Positions 1-12,900 of a DNA stretch of 64,000 nt are shown piece after piece. The translations under genes and the position numbers were made by a program. The notes beneath the pieces were generated by a model. The model did no database searches and was not told the origin of the DNA. It saw only the letters and a list, made by a program, of their open reading frames with translations. Every line of letters begins with the position of its first letter. Position 1 is the first letter of the stretch. The stretch comes from Eremophila alpestris peregrina. Its lineage: Eukaryota > Chordata > Aves > Passeriformes > Alaudidae. The stretch covers positions 124,001 to 188,000 of the forward strand of contig WMCF01000177.1 of assembly GCA_009792885.1 (NCBI GenBank). The letters run 5' to 3'.

Positions 1-832
1 ATCTCTCTCTCCCAGTAGAAATCAGGGCTGAAATCCTTTGGGTTTATATGAATTAAAGAGCTCTGAACAGAGCTGAGTTGACCAAAGTCTGGGTGTAGAC
101 ACAATGGTCTTCTTCATATCCAACAGCATCACATCACTGTGCTACAGCCTCAACCCACAGACCACAAGGGGGAAAATGCTGCTTCTCACTCACCTTTGGG
201 AGACTGGGTTTGGCTTTGAAATTCTTATTTCGCCTGGGGAGATAATAAACAGCTCAGATTAATCCACATTGCAATTCTGGAATGGAGGAGTTTATGAAAG
301 CAGCCCCTCCAATTCCCCCTGAGCAGCTGCTGCCCCAGCACTGAAATGGGGCTGCCCCTTCACACTGCAGACTGAGAGGGATGCATCCAGTTACTGGGAA
401 TGGTTACTTTGGAAGTGATGGCATGCCGGGAATTAGGGAAGAGTGAAGAAGGATTGACCAGCCTCCTGCTTTCCAAACCCCATGTTCCTTCCAGCCATCC
501 TGGGACGCTCCCTGAACCTTCGAGGAGGCTGCAGTGTCAATCATCATCATTTGCCCAGATAATTTATAATGGAAACTTTGATATGATGCCTAAAGTGTGA
601 CTGCACTACACAGCTGCTGTATTTCTAGCAGGTTTGTCCCTTCTCTTTCTTCCCTTTGTCCGTCATTCTGAATGAATGAGATAAATCACAAATGTCAAAT
701 GTACTGGGGCTGCTTTGACCCAACTGGGAAACACCTCCTTGTCCCCCTGAGAGTTTTTTATCCTGGCTATTTACATTCCCCTAACTCCCCATGCTGCAGG
801 AGTGAAGCCCAGATGCCCTGCAGGGTACTGAC
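1..832 (-). other. MYO9A: MYO9A intron downstream of exon I (partial)
   Basis: This is the 5' part of the next intron, beginning at the GT opposite positions 831-832. I see no repeat that I can name and no further exon. Short open frames here lack splice sites and family resemblance. Confidence 0.75.
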
Positions 833-976
833 ATGAGGATGCCATGGGCCCTCTCCAGCAGTTTGCTGTTGGTTGCGTTGATGAATATCCCGTCCTTGTC
901 CAGGAAGGTGCCAGGGCTGGCAATCCTGTTGTGCCTCATCCCCATCCGGCCATTCCAGCCAACTGCATAGGCATCC
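833..976 (-). CDS. MYO9A: MYO9A exon I: loop-2 insertion, 48-residue symmetric exon
   Basis: This 144-base exon is phase 2 at both ends, with acceptor TTTCAG and donor GTCAGT. It completes Arg and encodes DAYAVGWNGRMGMRHNRI, then ASPGTFLDKDGIFINAT and NSKLLERAHGIL plus two bases (AT) of the next codon. The WNGR, LLDKDGIF-like and SKLLERAHGIL blocks identify MYO9A loop 2. This is the last exon visible. The rest of loop 2 and the SH1 region must lie below position 833. The middle of the exon (around MGMRHNRIASPG) looks less conserved than its flanks compared with what I recall of mammalian MYO9A. Confidence 0.92.
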
Positions 977-3900
977 CTGAAACACCACACACCATCAGGA
1001 ACACATAAAAACCACGGTTCTGTGATAAACATAGATCATAAATAACCCATTGGTAGAAAATGAGCTGCTGCTTTTTTCTTTCCACTGTTGGTTTGCTCCC
1101 GTGGGATGAGTCCCTGGTGCCACACAGCACATGAAGCCATTGTTCACTAAAGCACCTCTCAGAGACCAAATATTCACAAAAAGAACAAATTATCAGCAGG
1201 ACAATAACAGCCTCCAGCTCTCCCAGACAGAAACCTTGAGTCTGCAGATACCTCTAGATACCTTTAGTGGTCTGAAGGATACAAGGCCATGACATCTGGT
1301 GCTGAGTCTGTCTCCTCAAATTCACACAATCATTCCATTAGGAAAAGAAAAAGCAAATCTCATTTGCAATAAACTCATTATTTGCCACAAAGATGGATGT
1401 CAGCCCCAGATGGATGGATGGGTTGACCCAGAATCACTCTCTGGGACCTGATTACAAATCAGTCACTCAATGTGGTACCCTCTGCCATGGTGTGGTCTCC
1501 AGAAATGCTCACCTGGCTTCAGAAGGGCTAAAGGGAAGGAGGAGAGGAACCAAAATCCTCTCTTGGAGGAATGGAAATGGATACTTGACCAAACTACACA
1601 TCAGGACAAGCAATTTCCAGAGATGAGGAGCCTTCCAGTGGTGTCTGAGGGACATGAAGCCTCTTATGGGCAGCACCCAACCAAAATACTTTTGGCTTGG
1701 TGGGTTTTTGGTGGTTTGCTGGGGTTTTAAAATTCTAAATTATTTATCAGCCTTGCAGAAATCATCATACAAAATAAAAGCAATCTAAGGAAGGATGTGG
1801 GGGCTGCAATGCCCCCACCCCCCCAGTTATCTCAGACAGGAAGAAAAGGAACAGGAGGAGACTCCAGGCTGCACCAGGTCATGAGGATGCTGATGGACAC
1901 GGTGGTTTAAACGTGGCCTCAGGCACTGGCCACTTCTGAGATCTGACAACAAGGCAGTCCTTTGCCTTAAAGCCCTGATTTGGAGGAAAGGGAAATCTCA
2001 AGTGCCACACGGAAATGAAAAAAGAAAGGATGTGAAGCTGTATGTTCAGCCAGCTCAAAGCCTGGAGCCAGATCCTCAGAGCAACGTCACCTCGCTCCTC
2101 CTCTGAGCACTTCCCAAATTCCTTCCTGATCCTATTAAACCAGCATTTTGACATGGACCCCTATTATAAGGAGGGATCAATCACAGCAAAGTTAAAGCCC
2201 TGGCTAAGCACTCCAGGACCTGCTTTCTTAAGCATTCTATTCACAGATTGTTAGTGAGAAGCTTGAATCTCCAAGTGATCCCCCCTGTTCCCCTTTCTTC
2301 TCTTCACATCTCAGGTACCACCCACCAAAACCCTTCTGTTTGCAGGTAGAAAAAAAAAATCACCAGTTGATGGGAACCACTAAAACTCAACAGCCACTTT
2401 GGGGATGTACAACACCATTAATCCTGACCAACCTCTCTGGAAAAGCCTAGAAATTCCCATGTGGTTTTGAAAATTCCAAGAGATAAAATGACAGCTCTGT
2501 TTGTTATGGACACTTTAGGATGGATATGCTCACATGCCAGCAGATGCAGCCTTTTGGTACTTCAGGGTCAATCACCAAGCCCAAGCTGTTTCCAGACCAA
2601 CACCTGCTCAGACACCCCTGCACATTAAAGTGTCACTAGTCAGCACAAACCAGCAGGATCCCAAGCAGCCCAAGTGGTTTTGGTTAGGCATGGCCTGGCC
2701 TTCATTTCCCAGCAGCTGGGGAAGGCACTTGGAACTCTCCACTGAAGCCTGGTTTCCCATCCAGCATGTGCAAACCACCCGTCCACATTTTTCTGAGATC
2801 AGAGGAGAGCACTTGGCTCCCTAAACCCTCCACAGTGACTTCCTGAGTGATGTCATGCCTCAAAATTGCTTTTAGAAACAGGCCTCGAGCTATCCTGTAG
2901 GTTGGATGCACAATCAGACTTATCAGCAAGCACATGATCATGACATGGCTCTGAAAGCAATTCCTGTCTAATTTGGAGCTGTAAATTGCTTGCCAGTCGA
3001 TGTGCTGGGAAGCTGCCAAAGCCAATCTCTCCTCCAGATGTGTTACCTGCACTCCTGTGCTCACCTCCCCTTGCTCAACAAGTGCCATTTGCCTGAAATA
3101 CCAACATTCATCAAGGGTGAGACGACTCTCTGGATCAAAAGCAGCTACAATGAAAGGGATCAAAATCACCTGCCTACTCTGAAAGCACAGGTGGGGCTTG
3201 GAAATCTTGAGACATCTGGTTTGTACTTCCAGCAGGAAGGGGCAAAGGTGACATTTGGGGACCCATTACTGGTGATGCCCAAGGGAAGTGAAGATCATGG
3301 ACCACAGGAGGAGGAACACAGGACTTAGGATGACTCCAAAAGCACTTTTTCTGCAAATAAAGGCTCAGATTGAGGCTGCTGGTAGGACACAGCTGCTGAG
3401 GATGAGGAAGGGAAACACAGTTCCTCAGTTCTGGCTGTTTAGGCTGACTTTTAGGCTGTGCTGACATGGGTTAAGCCACACAACCAGAGCTGACCACATA
3501 CTAAACTCCACAGTAAATAAACACATGCTCCTCCTTGCCTGGGTTAGGAGGAGTTTCCCTGCATTGGAGTTTCAGTGTCCCTTTGCTGGGATAACTGAAA
3601 TACTTTGGGCTATAAAAATGCTGGCAGCCCCAGCTCCCACACTAAAGTGCCTCCAAAGCTGGAGCTGGGCAGTCAGGAAAAGCCCTGTCCCAGTTCACAG
3701 GTGTTCCTCACATGCCAACAGTTGGATAGAGAAACTGCAGGAATCCTCTTATCTTCAAGGGAAGATCTCCAAAGGGACAAAGTTTCACGTTACGTTATCT
3801 TGAGGGAAACTTGCACAATCAGAGGTGCTGGGAACAGGGAACGTCACCTCTGGAGACACCAACCTTCCTTGCTGTGAGTGTCACCAGGGACTGACTGTCA

Positions 3901-6900
3901 TCCCAACCCAACCCAGCAGAGCCCCAGCAGCTGCAGCATTGTGAGAAAGGGAAGGAGGCTGGCAAAGACTGAGGTGAGGACAGCCAAGGTTGCATCACCT
4001 TCCCAGGATAGGGAATTGCTTGTATCACCTGGATTTCTGCTCAAACTCAAGAAGTGGCACAAATTTATGAATTCAATCCCAACATTTTAAGTAAATCCCA
4101 TCCTCTCTAACCACTGAAATGGGCTTGTAATGATGTGAGAACATTCAGTTCTCCTTCAGTAGGGTGCCTCTGCCTCTCTCAAAGGGGAGGAATTAAGAGG
4201 AAGAAGGACATTCTATTCTTGATGGCACTCAGAGAGCCATGTGGTGGACAAAACCACACAGAAGAAGCGACTTCTCTTCCCCTAGGAAAAAAGGAATGAT
4301 GTGTATCTAATTTTTGTTGTGGCCATTTGGCATTCAAACCATTAAAAATGAGCCTTCGTAACATCCTTGAAGGATATTTAATTTTGTGGAAGGGAAGCCA
4401 CTGAGATGCAAGGACTGATTTAATGGACACATTTCAGGAGACAGACTCAGACTCCTTCTGACTTGTTCTCATTAACCTCAGAGCAGCCATAAAGACACAC
4501 CTGGATATCTGCAGTTCCAAGCAGTGATTGTAGGAGCTGAGGGTGCTCCTATCACCTCCCTCCCCAGCACACACCTGCTCAGAGGGAAGCAGAAAGGCAC
4601 CGTACACCTTTGGAGGGGTATTTGGAAAACCAGACCTCCTGGGATGTGTGGAGGGATACAAGAGTAACTGGGAAAAGGATCAGTGCCCAGACATTCCTTG
4701 GAAATGAAGACTTTGGCTTCACAAGCAAGTTAATTCTGGAATGGGGATGGAGAAGGCTTTGCAGAAGAGGCACAGATGTGTATCTCAAGTGTAGACCTGA
4801 GTCTCACTCAGTTGCTGCTTAAATGGTCAGGAACTTCAAGCAAGGAATTAAAAATAAGAATGTACATGAAATCTGCAAAAAATCAATCAATTTTGAAGCA
4901 AATGGGCTTTTTTACCCCCTGAAAACAAGCAAGCATTTGGCAAAGTATCATCTCAAACCTGTAACTTCCAGGTTTTTCACATTCCAGGGTGCCTGGAGCC
5001 ACAAGATGCTGGATGCAGTTCTGCACCCAAACCTGTCCTCCTTAAGTGACTATTCCCTTGATATTAGCACATTCATTCATTTTTTTAAGCTTCTTATCCC
5101 CTCATACACCCACCACCACCAACTGCTGCTTCTGACACAGGCAAATTGCTGTTTAGTCAGGAAAGGTGTTTAGATCTGATCACACAGCAAAGAACAAAGA
5201 GAAGATAAGATTGATAGAAGAGATAGGAGAAATGTCAGTACAGCCATTTTTGGGGTACAGACAGTGCTGCCCCATCCCAGATTCCTGGCCATGCCAGGGT
5301 AGAAGCAGCAGCCTTACCTTGGGCTCCTCTCGTTGATGGTGTTGACTCCCTGCAGGTCTGAGAGCGGCGTCCGCGGGCTCTTGCGAGTGATACCTGCAGC
5401 AGCACATGCAGGAGATGTTTGCAGCTGGCTCACACCCAGCACACAATCAGCAGAGCCATCCCCACAGACAATTAGCAGAGCCATAGCTGAGCCCTGAGTG
5501 TGGCGTGGAGCAGTGCAGACGTGTCCTGGCACATGCTGGGTGCCAGGGATGCCATCGTGCTGCAGTCCCACCTCCCTGCCAGAGTCATCACCCTGGTGAG
5601 TAACAGCTCCAGCCTCTCATTCCCCTCCCACACAGCATGGGGTGTTTTAGGGACATGCTGTCCCAGCCAGCAAATGGGCTGAGGGAAGGAGCTAGTGGGA
5701 GCCACTCGTGTTCTCCGTGTCCAAGAGATTCCCAAGCTTTGCACTGTGAATGGGATAACCCAGCTGCACAGGCAAAACACCTGGGCATAATCAGAATGCT
5801 TGGAAAAATGGTCATTTATTCCTTAGACACTTCTTCTCTCCCTCCCTCCAAATATATGGAGATGTGCAGCAAGCAGGAAATACTTTATACACTATTTTAT
5901 AAAGGCTTGATTGCCTATTGAGCCTGTAACCTTTGATAGCTAGAATAATTTCTTTGTAATAAAATATAGCTAATAAAACAACATATTAAATAAAGTATCT
6001 ATTTTGCAGTCAGCCAAGGAAGCTGCCACACATGGTTACAGTAGCAGCTGTTATCTTCCCTGAAGTGGAAATGTTTTGTAACCAAGTATTTAGGAAGACA
6101 GGAGACAATTTTTTAGACAACAAAACACTTCAAGTCACCAAACCACAGAAATGTAAAGATCTGATAATGTGGAGCTTGACATGAAAACAGCTGAGCAATT
6201 TTATAACTGTCTCAAAATCACTGCTGTGAGACAGGAAAAATCACAGCTCTCACCTCAGCATGGGGAAAATATGTTTTATTCTACTCTGAGACACTGACAG
6301 TGGGAAAAAAAAGGAAAAAAAAAGCTTTCTATAAAGAAAAAAGTCTACACTCTGGTTTGTAGCAGGACAGGAGGAAGCAATGGCATAACCCCTCCTCCCC
6401 ATATTTATAACTCCACTATTTCATGCAGCTCAGGTGCTGAGCTCAAAGGTGTCCTGGCGATTTTTTATTCTCAAAGATGAACACCAAGCAAATACACTGA
6501 GACCTGAGCCTGTCCTGCTGTCCTGAGCCTGGAATTCCTGAGGAGATGATGAATTCCTACCAAAGTCAATGGTAACATCCCTACCACCCTCCTTGCCCTG
6601 TCAAGGTGCTGTAACAGCTCATCCTGAAGCTGAACAGGAGAATCTGTCCATCTTGAATTGGGCACGAGATCCCTGAAAAGGCTGATGGTCCACCTGATTA
6701 AGTTTTGGCATCTAAAGGTGCCCAAATATTCTGGAAATGTCAACAAAAGAAAATTTGAGGGTGTGCTGTCCCAGGTCATCTTTGAACCCTGCCTGTGCTC
6801 CAAGGCAGGACCAACCAAATCCCTCCTGCTGAGAAGGTCTGGCATCCCCAGCACTGGAATTTTTGGAAAGCAATGCAGGTAAAGCATCTGAGTGCTTAAC

Positions 6901-9900
6901 AATACCCAAGCTCCAAACTCTTTTCAATTCCTCTTTTTGCCATTTAAGCCATTTTTGGGTTACATTTCTTGTCCTAGGAGTGTTCTTGTACCTCTTTCAA
7001 GACTGGCATTTCTGTGTCCAAAGTCCTGATTTAAAGCACAGAAGCCCAATTGTAAAGAGGGAAAAATGGGAATAACCAGGGATCTGCTTAAAATGTTGCA
7101 TTAGTACTTTGTGAAGCTAGTTTTAGACTAAGAAAGCACCTAATGTCTAGCTGGATCTATTTTTGATATAGATTAAATTAATATATTTTAATATGCCTGG
7201 ATACTCCCCCGTTAAGGCCCAGAAGGCTTTTCTTGTCTCAAGGAGTAAATGAAAAATGGGATTTCACTGGTATTTCCAAGATTTTAAAAAAATTATCTTT
7301 TTGGAGCAAGCTCTGTCCTCCTACCCTTCCCTGCACTCTCCACCAAAGAAAGAAAAGGTCCAAAGCACCTTCCAATCCAACAAGTCGAGCTGAAGTGATG
7401 AAGACAAGATTGTATCAAATTATCCCTGCATCCACACCTTGCATTACTCAGGAAAAGGGAATTTCTATTTCAGGCTTTCAGGTATTTTAGCTGCATTTAA
7501 ACTGCATCATGGTTCCACCAGCTCAGCACCTTAAGTGACTTGTTGATTAACAAATGTCACAGTGCACAAGCTGGGTTAAAAAGAATTGCTTTAGATACAC
7601 CAAATATAAATACTTTTCTACACTGTGCCATCACTTGGCTCTTTAAAGAAGGAATACAGCCAAAAAAAGCTGTCATGTTGATGTAACCCCCTTTTCTGGG
7701 AAATAAGGGGGATTTTTATAAACAGAAGGTAAAAAGGTCTTAGATTTCAGCTGGTGAGTCGTATGTGGCCTTGAGAATTGTGTATTGTGAATATGGGCTA
7801 TTAAATGGTAGGAACTGATACTCAGGCAGGAAAGACCAATGTGTGAGTGGCAACAACCTGTCACTCCCTTCATCCAGCTCAGACACAGCCTGATCTGGTT
7901 GACACTTCAGGCAGAAAATTGTTCAGAGTTTTCAAGCATATTCCCTTTCCCTCAGCCGGAGTACTTCAGAAAGACAAACTGATTTACCTACAGGTCTTTG
8001 CCCTTGTTGAGTAGAGTTTTGGATAAGCCCTGTCCACTCCCTAAGGATGAATGCCAACCAGCAGAGCTCCAGTCTTGAGTCAGAGGTGTCTAAAGTATCT
8101 ATTTTGCCTTGCTCTGGAGGAACTGGTGGACTAGAGGGCATCAGGGGAGCAGCTGATGGTAAGGGAAGGGCGACCAGTTGGCTCCAGAAGCTGAATCCCA
8201 AGGGACCCACAGGGAATCTCAATAAACTCATCAAACCAATTTGTTTTCTCTCTTTGTTCAGAACTCATTGCACAGTGCAAGACAAGGAGATGACCCTGGT
8301 TTCTGTCTCAAGGATGATGTGGATGTATAACCTCATCTGACTTGTGGGAAAAGCTCAGTCCCTGGGGCCAAGCTCACCCTGGGGCCCAAAACCTGCTGGA
8401 TTCTGAACCAGAACGTTGCACACACTGCAAGCCCACCTCAGCCTGCCAAGGCTGGGAGCCTGGGGAGGCAGGGGTACACCCCGTGGGAAGATGGGAAGGA
8501 TCTCTAAATGCAGAACAAGAATTACTTGTTTGCCTGGTCAGATGCCAATTCACAAACTGTGGTAATGTTCTTCTTAGACCCATTCGTTGGATTTATCCCA
8601 AGAGATCCCAAATTGTGTGGACTAATTTATATTAGTGAGGCTTTGAGGTGTTGAGTTCAACATTAAGCTCAGCTTCCTACTTCCCACTAAATTAAAGCTC
8701 TAAGTATCTCTTGAGTTGCATGAAGTTCCTTTTTCCCACCTAAGGAACTGCAAACTAAACTCCCCAAAATCTCCCATATTGATGAGACAACTTAAAAATT
8801 AAATTGATTCATTAATTGCAAGTAAAATTACTCTGCTGATAACTATCTTCCTTTCCAATAATTTCTTAGTAGTATCAGTAAGGTCACTTGGCACAACATT
8901 TAATAAAATCTAAAATCAAGTAAAATTTAGCATCACTCCTGTATATTTTCTTATAGCAGTGTTGGGAACTTGTAGGGGAAAATAATGTAGTTAAATTAAG
9001 AATGAAAGCCTAAATTAAGACCTAAACCACCACTGCTTCCCCAACCCCACATGCTGAAGGAAGCACAGACATCTGACAGAAGGTTTCTAACAGGAAAACC
9101 ATATTTATGAAGGTTTAACATGCACCTACTGTACTTACCATGCTCAGCTCTACAGAAAAAAAGGTGGTTTCCACTTACACCTAAATTTGATGAAGTTTAA
9201 GCAAGTTGGGCTGAGGCTTTGCCCATGCAGAGCAGCTCTACTGCTGTCAGCTTTAACACGCAACATGAAGGAAGAGAGTAATGGTAGGAAAATAATATAT
9301 CTAAACATGAGAGCACCAAATAACTATTTAAATATAAAAATAAAATAGAGTAGGGCAGGCAAGAGTGTCCATGTTGTCATGCAGGATGAGTTTATTACAT
9401 GACAGAGGAGTGAAGATGAAGAAATGGAGACCAAGTGCATCATTCCAGAAAAATAACATTGACAATGTCTCTGTTTTAAGTAAAAGCCCTGGGAGACAGT
9501 ATTTTCACAAGCTAAAGATATTTCTGAAGTCCAATGAAATTCAAATTAAGTTGAATTCCAGCTGTACCAACCTTGTATCAGGAACATTCTTTATTAATGC
9601 CAGTGAGTAACGGGGAAATTGCCAACAGAATGATTTTTGCAAGATCTCAAGAGGTATGGGTTTGCTTTTAATTTGACCCTTCCAACTCTGCCTCATCATT
9701 TCCCAATAGGATCAAAATTTCTCTGAGGCAGCTGGTTTGATCATGGAAGGCTCCTCAGGCACTGATTTTTATCCTTTCTACATGGAATGCACCTGGTTTC
9801 CATTTCTGGACGTGTGAGTGTGGTATCAGAGGGGAGGGTGGTGGTGGAGCCTTACTGTACTTCTCCTCCTTGCACCTCTGCAGGATCTCTAAGCTCCTCT

Positions 9901-12900
9901 GATGAACTGGGTGGTGGAGAAAGCTAAAACTATCCACACTTTTCAAAACCGCACATGGCACTGCATCATCATGCCCTTCAGAAGCAAAATAAAAACAAAC
10001 AAAAAAAAAATGGAGAGAAGAGAAAGATTTTATAAGCAGAAATCAGGAGAGGGGAAGGAACAAGCCCAAAGGAGCTCAAGGGTCACACGATTTTGTGCTT
10101 GACACAATTGAACTGTGGTTTCCTCCTCACGGCGCTGTGGCACGGGAGCAATGGGCTGGATCACGGCCCAGTCCCAATTATAATCCTCATTAGACAGAGC
10201 ATAAACACTTCATAATCACTCCAAGATTATTTGGGCAAAAAGAGGATTATTAGATAAATCTTTACTTTTAGTGACTTATTTTTTAAATCCTTCCCATGCC
10301 TCTGCCTGGTGTTACCCATAAATCTCTGTCCAGATGCTCCATGACACAGCCACCTGGAATTCTCATCTTGCATCCCAGTGCTACATTTTGCTCAGATTTT
10401 GGCAATTGAAAGGAAAAATATAAATTGTTTGCATTAAGCACCATTTCCATGTTCCCCGAGGGCAGAGAACACAGAGTCTGGATTTTGGCAGGATAGGTCT
10501 GAGCTGGAAGAAACCATTAATAAATATGTGGCCAAGAGGACTTCTGATGGCCCATGGTGGAGGAGAGGTGACACCAGTGACAATGTGCCAACACACAGTG
10601 CCTCTCTGTCATGGCTGGCCAAGTCCAGGATGTGCCACACTCCCAGTGAGGTATGGGGAGGTCACCGTGGAGTCACTTTGTGCCAGCATCTGTGGGAGCA
10701 TTTCATATCAACACATCAAACCATGCGAAAGGAGCGATCTGAATTTTCCACAGGAGCACTGTCAAGGGGTGCCCTGCCTCACCTTTACACCAGTGAGACC
10801 TCAAACACCAAGCTTTTGGCTGCTGTCACCTTTATTTGGCAAATGCAGTCTTTTTTTATTGACTGTTTTGAGGTCAGTGGTTTTTTTTTGGTGATCAGCT
10901 TCAAGAATAAATCTGCAGAAGCCAGTGGGATTGTTTTTAAGCAGGAATTACCCAAGGAGCAACCCTTGTTGGTCAAATCCAAGTGCAGAGCCCATTGAGG
11001 ACAGGCACAGCCTCAAGACCACAAAACCTTCATCAGAACAAGGATTTGGGTCCAGCAAAACCAAGTCTCTGCAGCCCAGTTTGTATGAACAGCACCATTT
11101 TTTCCATGAAGTTTTTGCTACAAATTAGAGGGTTTTGCATAATAAATGTGTATTGATGACAGCAAGAAAAGTCAATCAGCCAATTTTCTTTCCTAAAAAA
11201 CTTGACAGTGTTCCTTTAATCCAAGTTCACAAACAAATCCAGTTCTAAAATGCAGTTCTATTGGACCATTTCAATCCTCATTGATAAACTTAGTAATAAA
11301 AAGAATTAAAAATCAAATTATTGAAGAGTTCCACCCTTCAGCTAAGTGCAGCTTGCCCAATCCTGGCATCTTTCATTCGAGGAGCGTTGGCAGTAAGAAG
11401 CATCACTCTGGCAGAGCACAAAGGTACCAAAGAAAATTCACAGTGACACCACTTTGCTGCTCTTCACCTTCAAGTTAATGAGCACAAATCACCAAAAGCT
11501 GCACTAGGAGGGTGTTAGGAGCACAAAAAAACAAGAGTTCCCAAAGCCAACAAGAAGAAATGCTGATTGTCCTTGCAGAAGCATCTGCTTGGCATGGAGG
11601 AGACAACCAAAGGATGATGTGGAAAGGAAGCAGAGCAAAATTTTGCAGAGCTGCTTAGACATAAGCAAGGGATTTTTCTGGAAAATCCCTGTTGGGTATT
11701 GCAAGCATAAAAGCACAAGAGATCCAGTTGGGGTTCACACAAAGAGTGCAAAGAGCCTTAAATGAAAAGAAGCATGTTTTGTATATTTCCCTGCTCCCTC
11801 ACTTCACCTGCCTGATGGATGGGGAAAGGACCTCAGAAACCAAGAATGGGCAGCACATGTTGAAAAAATATCTGTACAAATATTGTGTGTGCATGTGGGT
11901 GACTGTGTGAGAGAGGCTTTTCTTACTCTATCACCATTCTGTCAGAAGCTCCACATCTGTGGGCAGGTAGATGCTCAAATCAGGTTAATTAAAGCTGTCA
12001 AGGCTTGATAAAAATAAAAGTATACCTAAAATATGTGCTGCCATTGGTTCTCTGCTTCTGTCTATCAAGATGGGAGAATTTTAGTGATACTCTGACAACT
12101 CAAAAATGTTTTCTGCCATAGAGGCAAAGCATCAATTTGGGGCTTTTCTGCATTACTTTGGAGAGAAGAAGGGAATTCCAGCATCTGGCAGAGGATGAAT
12201 CATGCTACACCAGCCCATTGCATTGGCTGAGCCTTCTGCCCATGTCTACCTCTTCCACCTGCTCTGGTGACAGGATTTTGGAGGAGGACAAAGGGGATGG
12301 GTTGTAAGGTCACACCAGCAAACTGCTGGCAATCTCACCTTGCTAAGTGTGACCCAGGAAAAGTCAGAACCCCAGAATGGTTTTGAGTTAGAAGGGATCT
12401 TAAAAACCATCCAGTCCCACCCCCTGCCACAGGCAGGGACACCTTCCACCACAGGTTTTTCCAACCTGGATGGTCCTGCTTGGACACGGTGGGTGGCTCT
12501 CCAAAGAGGGCAAGGACAGTGATCCCAGCTCTGCCACTGCTTGTAGGTTGAGTTTTTCCCACAGATAAAATGTACCTCAGTATGGAATTTAGATTTAGGA
12601 AATCACCCTCCAGTAGTGTTTCCTGTATAAGGGAGACTTTCTCATGACTTTTTCCCAATTTGATGCACATAAAAGTTCAGGGTATAAATGACCTGAGGAT
12701 TGTTGGTGAGTTTAAGACAAACCTTATCCAGCTTTCTGAGGGGTTTGTTTTTTTCTTTGACTTAAAACCCAGAGGGTACAAAGCACAAAGTCATTTGAAT
12801 ACAGGCTAAAGGACATGGACAGATAATGGAGCAGCACCATGAAAATGTTCACAAATTCAGCCACCACCATGTATTAGTTAATTTTGGTATGGAAAGAGAA

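Noticed and set aside
2702..3169. 155-residue open frame on the minus strand with splice-like ends (possible 123-base exon 3047-3169) in intron H-I
   Set aside because: It begins with GTG rather than ATG and has no family resemblance. If spliced between exons H and I, the phase-2 frame reads AGG then TGA, an immediate stop. MYO9A exons H and I already encode adjoining residues.
5500..5921. Several overlapping open frames of 60-100 residues on both strands just above exon H
   Set aside because: No motif, no conserved text and frames open on both strands, which points to chance in GC-moderate intron sequence.
10526..10998. 122- and 156-codon open frames on the plus strand in intron F-G
   Set aside because: They have low-complexity, mixed composition, no family motif and no supporting splice or promoter signals. 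Two overlapping frames of this length are expected by chance in 64 kb.
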